Shown here one piece after another: positions 1-7,238 of a stretch of DNA of 10,848 nucleotides; within the stretch, counting starts at the first letter, position 1, and the number at the start of each line of letters is the position of its first letter. The notes beneath the pieces are model-generated. The model was not told where the DNA came from. It searched no databases and was given only the letters and a program-made list of their open reading frames with translations. The stretch covers positions 1 to 10,848 of the forward strand of contig JAUXSJ010000295.1 of assembly GCA_030679615.1 (NCBI GenBank), written 5' to 3'. Made by a program: the position numbers and the translations under genes. The stretch is from Parachlamydiaceae bacterium. Its GTDB lineage: Bacteria > Chlamydiota > Chlamydiia > Chlamydiales > Parachlamydiaceae.

Positions 1-1
1 A

Positions 2-367
2 GCTGAATCGGTATTTAATTTCCTTAGTGAACAAAACAAGGAAGTGTTTTTTAATCCTGACAAAGAAGTATATCAGCGTTACATTTCGGGTAAAAAGGAA
101 GGTATTATTGTTGTTCCGCTTATATCACAATCTCCAACACAGGTTGTGAATGATGTTCATACAACCACCATTGAAAAAATCCTTGTTGACATCTTTTCAG
201 ATAACGTAGTGTTTGCCCCATTCCAGGGGAATGAAATGCGGAATATATTTGTAACTGCTATGCAGAAGTACACCGTGAACATAAGTACACTTAAACGATA
301 TGCCTTCAGGCGAGGGAAGCAGGAAGAACTTGAACGATACATTGCTAAATTAGATTTACGTCAATAA
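2..367 (+). CDS. AbiEi-like antitoxin (type IV TA), 5'-truncated by window edge
   Basis: Likely the antitoxin of an AbiE-type (type IV) toxin-antitoxin pair, whose usual role is to neutralise the nucleotidyltransferase toxin and repress the operon. The frame is open from base 2 with no stop, so only the C-terminal 121 residues are present. An in-frame GTG at 44 is probably internal, because open codons continue upstream of it. Visible motifs are a 'TTIEKILVDIF' stretch, then 'FQGNEM', and near the end 'LKRYAFRRGKQEEL', a pattern I associate with AbiEi-related transcriptional-regulator-like proteins of Bacteroidota. The N-terminal winged-helix part would lie outside the window. The next gene, 26 nt downstream on the same strand, encodes an AbiEii-type nucleotidyltransferase, and this pairing is the strongest support. 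The family name is recognition from memory plus context; the truncation is seen directly. Confidence 0.7.
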   Translation, partial: AESVFNFLSEQNKEVFFNPDKEVYQRYISGKKEGIIVVPLISQSPTQVVNDVHTTTIEKILVDIFSDNVVFAPFQGNEMRNIFVTAMQKYTVNISTLKRYAFRRGKQEELERYIAKLDLRQ

Positions 368-370
368 TTT

Positions 371-389
371 AAAATATTGACAATATTTT
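371..389. repeat. Perfect 9-bp inverted repeat between antitoxin and toxin genes
   Basis: AAAATATTG and CAATATTTT form a perfect inverted repeat around a single central A. It fills most of the 26-nt gap between the antitoxin stop (367) and the toxin ATG (394). As DNA it could be an operator for a dimeric repressor. As RNA it could fold into an 8-bp all-A/U stem with a 3-nt loop just before the toxin start and dampen toxin translation. It lacks the GC-rich stem of an intrinsic terminator. The palindrome is seen directly; any role is inference. Confidence 0.6.
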
Positions 390-393
390 GTTT

Positions 394-1449
394 ATGATAC
401 ATAAGGAAAGCCACACAATTGAATGGATCTCGCAGGTTGCGAAAGCTAACCGGAATGCGGATAAGATTTTAATAGAGAAGGTTGTAAAAGCACTGTCTTT
501 GCTTGAACAGCTAAAACTACATGAGCTGGATTTTATCTTTAAAGGAGGCACAGCTCTGATGCTCCTTCTACCAAATCCCAAGCGCTTGTCTATTGACATT
601 GATATTATTTTACCTCAGAAGCCGAAAGATATTGAAGCCATTTTTGCAAGCATTGTAGAGAACTCTGAGTTTACAGGTTTTGAAGCCAATCCAAGAAAAA
701 CAAAGTCAAAAATTGAGAAGGAACATTATAAATTCTTTTATAAACCGGTTACCAATGCAAGGGAGAAAGAAGAATATATTTTACTCGACATCCTGTATGA
801 ATCTAATCCGTATGGAACTTCCCTGAAGGATAATAGTGTCACTTCATCTTTCCTGAAAGTTACAGGAAAACATACCAAAGTTTCCATGCCAACGTATGAA
901 GCGATCCTGGGCGACAAGCTCACCGCATTTGCACCTAATACCACCGGAGTTCAATACGGCAGGGAAAAGGAAATAGAGATCATTAAGCAACTTTATGATA
1001 TAGGCCACCTGTTTGATGTAATTGAAGACCTGCCTGCCGTAAAGGAAGTTTTTGATCGCATAGCGAAAAGGGAACTCCAGTACAGGGAGATGAAATTTGT
1101 TGCCAAAGATGTGCTGGACGATATTTACGAGACAGCTTTATGTATTTCCACCAGGGGAATGGATGGCAAAGGAAATTTTGAAGAACTGCAAACCGGTGTG
1201 CAGAACATTGTCAATTACATTTTCTCCGAATCGTTTTTTATTGATAAGGCCATTACACACGCCTCCAAAGCAGCCTACCTGAGCGCACTGATAAGCACCA
1301 ATGCAAAAAATATAGTCCGTTATGATGATGTGTCGGATATTGCCGGGTTATTGATTGACCAGCCTTTTAGTACCAAGCTCAATAAATTAAGAAAAAGTAA
1401 TGCGGAAGCATTTTTTTATTGGTATCAGACAGCGCAAATAATGAAGTAA
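394..1449 (+). CDS. AbiEii-family nucleotidyltransferase toxin
   Basis: A 351-residue protein of the AbiEii/AbiGii nucleotidyltransferase family, the toxin half of type IV TA systems. Family members transfer nucleotides to RNA targets such as tRNA and cause growth arrest. The polymerase-beta-fold signature is clear: KGGTAL at residues 50-55, then 'KRLSIDIDI' with the metal-binding pair D68 and D70. A later 'AILGDKL' (K175) followed by 'LYDIGHLFD' (D202) matches the downstream Lys and Asp helix elements usual in this family. ATG 394 is preferred over an in-frame TTG at 388, because the TTG overlaps the palindrome. The antitoxin-like gene lies 26 nt upstream, as expected for an AbiE operon. Its GC content is higher than that of the following cassette (28 of 60 bases in 1021-1080). 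The fold assignment is strong; the exact RNA target cannot be predicted. Confidence 0.88.
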   Translation: MIHKESHTIEWISQVAKANRNADKILIEKVVKALSLLEQLKLHELDFIFKGGTALMLLLPNPKRLSIDIDIILPQKPKDIEAIFASIVENSEFTGFEANPRKTKSKIEKEHYKFFYKPVTNAREKEEYILLDILYESNPYGTSLKDNSVTSSFLKVTGKHTKVSMPTYEAILGDKLTAFAPNTTGVQYGREKEIEIIKQLYDIGHLFDVIEDLPAVKEVFDRIAKRELQYREMKFVAKDVLDDIYETALCISTRGMDGKGNFEELQTGVQNIVNYIFSESFFIDKAITHASKAAYLSALISTNAKNIVRYDDVSDIAGLLIDQPFSTKLNKLRKSNAEAFFYWYQTAQIMK

Positions 1450-1486
1450 AAAATACAAGACGGTCGCAAACATTAAAAGTAAAAAC

Positions 1487-3535
1487 ATGAAAAAGGAAGA
1501 CAAATTTATTTTCTCTACTAATTCAAGGATCATTAAGGATCTGTTGACACAGTACAGGAACACTTTTTACGCATTTTGCGAACTCGTAAATAATGCTATC
1601 CAAGCTAAGGCCACTAAAATTGATATTACTATTGATTATGCTAAGTCGGAAGTAACGAAAGCACCCATAAAAAAAATTATAATTGTGGACAATGGTCATG
1701 GAGTTTCTATTTCAGATTTTGATAAAAAGATATTAGAGATTGGCACTGATGTTAAAAAGGGCGGAGAAGGTGTCGGTCGTTTCGCGGCATTGCAATTAGG
1801 AAGTCAAATTGAAATAGAGACTGTGGCCTACGATGAAAAAGAAAAAAAGCACACAAAAATTACATTGCCAATAAATTCTTCCTTGTTTAAAAATCAGAAA
1901 TTAATTGATCTTAATTTTTCGGGAAAAAAAGAAATCCTTAGTACCAAACCTAACTCCTATTATCAAGTTCAAATTAAATCTTTGCACCATAATCAAAACG
2001 AAAAAACTGATCGAAAGAATCTTATCGCAAAAGAATTAATGAGTGATAATATTCGACTTTCATTATTTGAGAGATACCCTTACGAAATATTTAACGAAAC
2101 AATTCAGTTTTCAGTTAATAAGAAAAAGCTCAAAAAGTCTGAGTTCATATATGATCAACCCATTATCAAAAAGGAAATTTTTACTGATATGAAGGGCGAT
2201 CAACACAAGATGAATTTTTACTTCTATAAGGTTAAGCTGAACGACAATAAGGCTAAGGTCTTCTTCCAAATGGAAAATCATGGTCTTAAATCGGTTGCCA
2301 CTTCATTTCTTTATTCTTCTGAATGGCTATCAAAAGACATGGGTAGCTGGTTTATTTATGTCGAATCACCGTTCTTTACCCAAGATGTATTCAGGGATAT
2401 TGATATGGATGAATTAGGAGATGAAGGTATAGGAAAACTGAAATCTTTTACAAAAGATGTAGTTACTCAGTTTTTCATTTCCATAAATAAAGAATTTGAA
2501 ACATTTACTACAAAGCTAAAGGAAGCCTATCCAGGGTATGAAAGCGAAAATGCTTCATCAGAAACTCAAAAGGTTCTCTTTGAGCAGTTCGCATATATTG
2601 CAGAACAGAAGTATAAATTAATCGAAAAAAATATCGGAGTTAAAGAAGTTCTTTATCCATTAATGGAACGAGCCATTGCAGATGGTAATATTATTGAAAT
2701 CCTTGACAGCTTATTGAGTTCAGATAAATCAACTACGGATAAATTCAAAAAGTTGCTGGATGTGACGGATATGGAAAGTGTTGTGCATTTCAATAGCGAT
2801 GTGGCAAAGAAGATTGAATTTTTAGATTTTCTCTATGAGTTAAATTATGGAAAAATATCAGAGTATATCCTTGAAAGATCACAACTGCACAAAGTTGTCG
2901 AAAAGGAACTTTGGTTATTTGGAGAATCTTACAATGGATCTCCCAATATTTTATGGTCGGACAAAAAACTGTTAAATATTTTTGAAGATCTGAGAAAACA
3001 ATATTTAGGATATTCCCCAACCAAAGAAGATGAAAACTTCATAGAAGTAGAGGGAGACGGCTTAAACAATATTACGGATCTGTTTTTCACGAATGAAAGA
3101 CCGATGGATAATGGTAATAGGGAATTTATGATTGTGGAACTGAAAGCTCCACGATGTAAAATTTCCTCAAAGGAAATAAGTCAAATCGAAAAGTATGCGT
3201 ATGCTGTTGAAAGTTCCGCTTCAATTCCCAAACACAATACAAAATATAAGCTATTGCTTATTGCCGCAGATATTACTCCGCAAGCTAAGTCCAAAATTAA
3301 GTCAGCATCGGATGCTTATCATACTCCTTTCCTTTTGGAAAGAAAAAAGGACTTTGATATTGAAATATATCTGATGACCTGGTCAGAGTTAATTAATAGT
3401 CAGAGAGCAAAGCTCAATTATCTTTCTAAACATCTCAAGATAAAAGATAAATCAGTGAAGCAAAAATTTGAGGAAGAATATCCGAACTTAATCAACCAAA
3501 AAATGCGGACAATGTTAAAGAAAATTGCAAATTAA
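1487..3535 (+). CDS. GHKL (MORC/Hsp90-like) ATPase with C-terminal PD-(D/E)XK nuclease domain
   Basis: A 682-residue protein. The N-terminal 130 residues are a GHKL ATP-binding domain: N-box ELVNNA (catalytic-type E32, Mg-ligand N36), DNGHG (D68, G70, G72), and a GGEGVGRFA lid loop (residues 92-100). A middle region of roughly 140-460 has transducer-like and helical character. It leads to 'LHKVVEKELWLFGESY' (467-482), a helix I have seen before nuclease domains of this type. The C-terminus has a PD-(D/E)XK-like core: ITDLFF (D531), then 'MIVELKAP' (E551, K553). GHKL domains dimerise on ATP binding, so the likely role is an ATP-gated clamp that positions a nuclease on DNA. First gene of a four-gene run, 37 nt after the AbiEii gene and 17 nt before the kinase gene. 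The N-box has Asn where Asp is common (ELVDNA). Domain calls are strong; the defence role is inferred. Confidence 0.85.
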   Translation: MKKEDKFIFSTNSRIIKDLLTQYRNTFYAFCELVNNAIQAKATKIDITIDYAKSEVTKAPIKKIIIVDNGHGVSISDFDKKILEIGTDVKKGGEGVGRFAALQLGSQIEIETVAYDEKEKKHTKITLPINSSLFKNQKLIDLNFSGKKEILSTKPNSYYQVQIKSLHHNQNEKTDRKNLIAKELMSDNIRLSLFERYPYEIFNETIQFSVNKKKLKKSEFIYDQPIIKKEIFTDMKGDQHKMNFYFYKVKLNDNKAKVFFQMENHGLKSVATSFLYSSEWLSKDMGSWFIYVESPFFTQDVFRDIDMDELGDEGIGKLKSFTKDVVTQFFISINKEFETFTTKLKEAYPGYESENASSETQKVLFEQFAYIAEQKYKLIEKNIGVKEVLYPLMERAIADGNIIEILDSLLSSDKSTTDKFKKLLDVTDMESVVHFNSDVAKKIEFLDFLYELNYGKISEYILERSQLHKVVEKELWLFGESYNGSPNILWSDKKLLNIFEDLRKQYLGYSPTKEDENFIEVEGDGLNNITDLFFTNERPMDNGNREFMIVELKAPRCKISSKEISQIEKYAYAVESSASIPKHNTKYKLLLIAADITPQAKSKIKSASDAYHTPFLLERKKDFDIEIYLMTWSELINSQRAKLNYLSKHLKIKDKSVKQKFEEEYPNLINQKMRTMLKKIAN

Positions 3536-3552
3536 TTACGGTGATAGTAACA

Positions 3553-4575
3553 ATGGAGAATAAGTCAATAAATACTTTGAATACTTTGCTTAATGATTTT
3601 AAAGTAAAATATAGTTCCAAATACGAGATCATATCTGACAAATCATTGGGTGGCGGAGCGTATGGCATTGTTTTTAAAGCGAATGACATCAATAGGAAGA
3701 TTGAAGTTGCAATTAAACTTTATCACGATGGTATTGTCCCGGAAGGTTCGGAGCGGGGATGGAACCTCAGCTCAAAAACGATCAATCGGCAAATAGCTCC
3801 GACATATACCATAGAGCCGTTTGATTCTATGGGTGTGGAATGTAAAGCCGTAGTTTCAAGGTTTATTCCCGGTAAATCCTTAAAAGAAACATTTGCCTGG
3901 TGTGATAAGCAAGAACCGTCACATAAACTTCTAATAGCAGATGACTTGGCTCATACATCCTTACCGTCACTGATAACAGTTCTCGAACTATGTCATTCAT
4001 TGGGCTTTGGGCATGGCGATTTACATGAAGGAAATATTATGATTTTTCCCACTGACATCCGTGAAAAATATTTTTTCAATGTTGTTCTGATAGATTTTGA
4101 TAATTCTTCTATCCAAACTGAAGAATTGTGTACGACTGAAAAAGATAAAATTGATAAGGATTGTAGGTTATTTAAAACCAGAGTAGGACCCTATATCATT
4201 ATGGACTGGAAGTGGAAAGATCAAGTTACTCCAATATTTTCTCAGTATCACAGCATGAGAGATTTCAGAATAGCGTTTGATATATTACTTCCATTCATTA
4301 ACCTGGTCGATGGAAACGAAGTTGATGAAAGAAATATTTTAGATACTCTTTCCCGTATGATGTCATATAGAATGAATGGCCTTGTTCCAAAGGGGTTATT
4401 GGATGCACTTAAAGCAGTTTCCAAAGAAGCAGGATTAGAACAATTATTTGAAAATACCCTTAACAAGTTCAATGAGGTCATTAGAAACCAAGATAACTGG
4501 ACACATGAAACAGAAGTTATAATCACTGAAAATGGCCATATAAAAAATTCACTTTATAAAAGTTTTTTTAGTTAG
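3553..4575 (+). CDS. Protein-kinase-fold (Hanks-type/APH-like) phosphotransferase
   Basis: A 340-residue kinase-fold protein. A glycine-rich loop GGGAYG (33-38) is followed by VAIKLY, with the ATP-binding lysine K55. The catalytic loop is HGDLHEGN (H154, D156, N161), and IDFD (D181) stands in place of DFG. A helical C-lobe follows. HGD instead of HRD and DFD instead of DFG point to an atypical kinase between Ser/Thr kinases and aminoglycoside-phosphotransferase/UbiB-like enzymes. All core catalytic residues are present, so activity is plausible. No transmembrane segment or PASTA-type sensor is seen, so it should be cytosolic. It lies between the two GHKL ATPase genes; its stop is one base before the next ATG, implying co-translation. 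Phosphorylation of a cassette partner or a host protein is inference. An in-frame GTG at 3541 would add four residues, but ATG 3553 is preferred. Confidence 0.8.
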   Translation: MENKSINTLNTLLNDFKVKYSSKYEIISDKSLGGGAYGIVFKANDINRKIEVAIKLYHDGIVPEGSERGWNLSSKTINRQIAPTYTIEPFDSMGVECKAVVSRFIPGKSLKETFAWCDKQEPSHKLLIADDLAHTSLPSLITVLELCHSLGFGHGDLHEGNIMIFPTDIREKYFFNVVLIDFDNSSIQTEELCTTEKDKIDKDCRLFKTRVGPYIIMDWKWKDQVTPIFSQYHSMRDFRIAFDILLPFINLVDGNEVDERNILDTLSRMMSYRMNGLVPKGLLDALKAVSKEAGLEQLFENTLNKFNEVIRNQDNWTHETEVIITENGHIKNSLYKSFFS

Positions 4576-4576
4576 T

Positions 4577-7234
4577 ATGACGAAGGTAAATGAAACATAT
4601 AATGAGGAAGAAGTAAAAGAACTTTTTGATGTTGTTTTTAAGTTGTCGGCCAAAGACATTAACGATAAATTAATAAAAGTTGGTAATAGACCTGAAATTG
4701 CTAAACGCAGGTGGTTTTGGGAGCTTCTTCAAAATGCAAAGGATGCGGTGAAGCCGGATGAAAAAGTTTCCATTAAACTTATCATTGGCTCTGAAAATGA
4801 GCGTCCGTATATTGAGTTTTTACATAATGGTAATCCCTTTCGCTATCAGGATGCCAAAAATTTAATTTTCCCATACTCCGATAAAGGAGAAGAAGAAAAC
4901 TCAGATAAATCGGGAAGGTTTGGCACTGGCTTTTTGGCAACTCATATCCTCTCAAAGAAAATTAATGTCAAAGGTGTGTATTTAAAAGATGGTCAGGCTT
5001 TTGATTTCTCTTTTACACTTGACAGATCAGGAGTTGACAAGCCCGAAATTGCGGGAAGTATCAATACTACCTGGCAAGAATTTCGGGTAAAGCGAAATGT
5101 AAAGCCTGATTATGTGTATGAGCAAAAGAATTTTGAAACTTCTTTCAGATATGATCTTGATGGAAAAGGATTATCCTTAATTGATAGTTCAATTACTGAT
5201 TTTAGTAACTCAATTCCTTTCACTCTCGCTTTCATTCCTAAAATCAATACCATTGAGATTAATAACACAATTACCGGAACTGTTACACTTTTTAGGAATT
5301 GTGAGAACGAAATAAAATCGTTGACCGATAACATCAGGCAATACACTATTGAAAAAACAATTGAGAATACGGCCAATGACGTGCAAGAAAATAAAATAAA
5401 TCTCGTTGTATGTTCTGATGGAGAAGTAGATATTGCACTCGAAATATTTGACAAAGATAAAAGGACCTTCATTAAAGAATTTGAAGAGCACCAGCCACTA
5501 CTTTTTTGTCCATTTCCCTTAATAGGAGCAAATGATTTTAAATTTCCAACCGCAATAAATAGCCTTTCATTTCTACCCAAAGAAGAAAGGGACGGCATTT
5601 GGCTGGGTGATGACGGGTATGGACCAACCAATCAATCTTTATTTGAAAAAGCTATCCCCTTATATGAGTGCTTATCCAAATATGCTTCATCGCAATCCTG
5701 GCAGAATAGTTATCTTCTCCTTAAATCACTTAAGGATACCCCTCTAATTGCAGATTTTAATTCAAAATGGTTTAAAGAGAAAATTCAACTACCTATTAAA
5801 CAATTTGCGAAGCAGATTCCGCTGGTTGATTTGCCGAATGGAAATAGGATTGCTATTGCTGCCAACGGACAGATAGTATATTTTCAGAATGAACCAAAAG
5901 AGGAAAATCGCTCACAACTTTGGGAGTTTGTCAAAGCACTGTTCCCTGATGGGGTTCCTTCTAAAGAACAAATCCATAATTGGTATGATGTAATGTGGGA
6001 CGATTGCCCGAAGTATAGTATCAATACGTTTGTTAAGTATATTGCAAATTTTAAAACAGTAGAACATTTGCAGACAACACTTGGTAAAACAAAAGATGAA
6101 ACTTTGGAGTGGCTGAATGAATTAGTCAGTCTTGTAGCAAAAGAAGAACCTGCTTTGCTAAATGGAAAAGACAGCCCAATCCTGCCTAACCAATTTGGAT
6201 TTTTCAAGCGTAAAGATGAATTGTACCTTGATGATGAAATCGAGCAGGAATTGAAAGAAATACTTTCATCACTATGTGGCTTTTCTAAAAAAATTACTGA
6301 TTGGAGAACTGACTTACTTGACTGCAAAATCTTTCTTGAACTACCATCCAGCCGGACACGGAACCTCGCTCAAATTGGAATTACAATAACGGATACGGTG
6401 AAGGAACTATTAAAGGAAGATAATCCAGCGAATGAATTAAAAGATGTATTCTCTCGTTTGTTAAATTGGCTTAATGATAATCCAAAACAGGCTAAAGATC
6501 ATTTCAAAGGACTTAAAACAGAAACGCTACTGTATAAAACTGCGAATGAAAATAACATTAAGTATGTAACAGAAATGTTACAGAAAGATAGAAGCGGTGA
6601 GCTTTCACTGGAACAGCAATTTGGAATACTAAATGACCCTCAAAAGATCAAGTTACTTACTGATCCCGACTTGGAGTTAAAAATTACGTTGGGAGAGGAA
6701 GTTTTAGCAGACAGAAAAAAGGAGCAAGATGAATTTGAATTTAAAAAGAAAACCGGAGATGTATTTGAAAGCGCTTTCCGATCAATTATAAAGGAGGATG
6801 ATCGTTTTTCTATCACGACGGTGGAAGGAGAACAAGATTTTATTGTCACAAATAATTCCAGCAATAAGAAATTCTATATAGAACTAAAATCAGTTCGATC
6901 TGGAGTAGAATACATCCAAATGACACACAAGCAAGCTAAAAAAGCAAGTGAACATTCAGAAAGCTATTTCTTGTGTATTATTCCGAATGATGGGACTGAT
7001 ATAGATGAAGACTATTTTAAATTGAACGCTTTATTTGATGGGACAATTGGGAAGAAGCTCTCAAAAAAAATAACTGAAGCGATTGCATTTGAAGCCTCTG
7101 AAAATGGTATTATGGTGGAGTTTGAAGATAATTTATTGGCTTACTACAATAAATACCGGTATAAGTTTCAAATCCCTTATACCACTTGGAAACAGGATAA
7201 GTTTGAAACATTTATCAATCAAATAGCCGAATAA
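4577..7234 (+). CDS. Sacsin-like GHKL ATPase with C-terminal PD-(D/E)XK (NOV/DUF3883-like) nuclease domain
   Basis: An 885-residue protein with a sacsin-type GHKL ATPase domain: WELLQNAKDA (E49, N53), 'FLHNGNPF' (81-88) where other GHKL families have DxGxG, and SGRFGTGF (112-119). The HNGxPF form and 'GRFGTGF' are typical of sacsin-like ATPases. About 600 residues of mixed, unrecognised sequence follow. A Lys/Glu-rich segment near 710-725 precedes a PD-(D/E)XK-like domain: GDVFESAF (727-734), 'EQDFIV' (D754), 'FYIELKSV' (E769, K771), and a downstream helix with Q786. This layout resembles bacterial proteins ending in the 'protein NO VEIN' C-terminal domain (DUF3883), considered restriction-endonuclease-like. 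It starts one base after the kinase stop and is followed after 4 nt by the HNH gene. Likely a second ATP-controlled nuclease of the same system. Motif calls are strong; the central region is unassigned. Confidence 0.82.
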   Translation: MTKVNETYNEEEVKELFDVVFKLSAKDINDKLIKVGNRPEIAKRRWFWELLQNAKDAVKPDEKVSIKLIIGSENERPYIEFLHNGNPFRYQDAKNLIFPYSDKGEEENSDKSGRFGTGFLATHILSKKINVKGVYLKDGQAFDFSFTLDRSGVDKPEIAGSINTTWQEFRVKRNVKPDYVYEQKNFETSFRYDLDGKGLSLIDSSITDFSNSIPFTLAFIPKINTIEINNTITGTVTLFRNCENEIKSLTDNIRQYTIEKTIENTANDVQENKINLVVCSDGEVDIALEIFDKDKRTFIKEFEEHQPLLFCPFPLIGANDFKFPTAINSLSFLPKEERDGIWLGDDGYGPTNQSLFEKAIPLYECLSKYASSQSWQNSYLLLKSLKDTPLIADFNSKWFKEKIQLPIKQFAKQIPLVDLPNGNRIAIAANGQIVYFQNEPKEENRSQLWEFVKALFPDGVPSKEQIHNWYDVMWDDCPKYSINTFVKYIANFKTVEHLQTTLGKTKDETLEWLNELVSLVAKEEPALLNGKDSPILPNQFGFFKRKDELYLDDEIEQELKEILSSLCGFSKKITDWRTDLLDCKIFLELPSSRTRNLAQIGITITDTVKELLKEDNPANELKDVFSRLLNWLNDNPKQAKDHFKGLKTETLLYKTANENNIKYVTEMLQKDRSGELSLEQQFGILNDPQKIKLLTDPDLELKITLGEEVLADRKKEQDEFEFKKKTGDVFESAFRSIIKEDDRFSITTVEGEQDFIVTNNSSNKKFYIELKSVRSGVEYIQMTHKQAKKASEHSESYFLCIIPNDGTDIDEDYFKLNALFDGTIGKKLSKKITEAIAFEASENGIMVEFEDNLLAYYNKYRYKFQIPYTTWKQDKFETFINQIAE

Positions 7235-7238
7235 GGAG

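Noticed and set aside
377..405. TTGACA (377-382) as a -35 box for a toxin promoter
   Set aside because: It is part of the palindrome, a matching -10 would fall inside the coding region, and sigma-70 E. coli-style boxes are not the usual promoter form in Bacteroidota.
5110..5631. 173-codon leftward frame inside the sacsin-like gene
   Set aside because: Ser-rich composition typical of antisense translation of AT-rich coding DNA; fully inside a gene with strong motifs.
5884..6327. 147-codon leftward frame inside the sacsin-like gene
   Set aside because: Same antisense shadow, with no motif.
7233..7238. AAGGAG as a classical Shine-Dalgarno site for the HNH gene
   Set aside because: It touches the ATG with zero spacing, too close for normal pairing geometry; stop-start coupling explains the start better.
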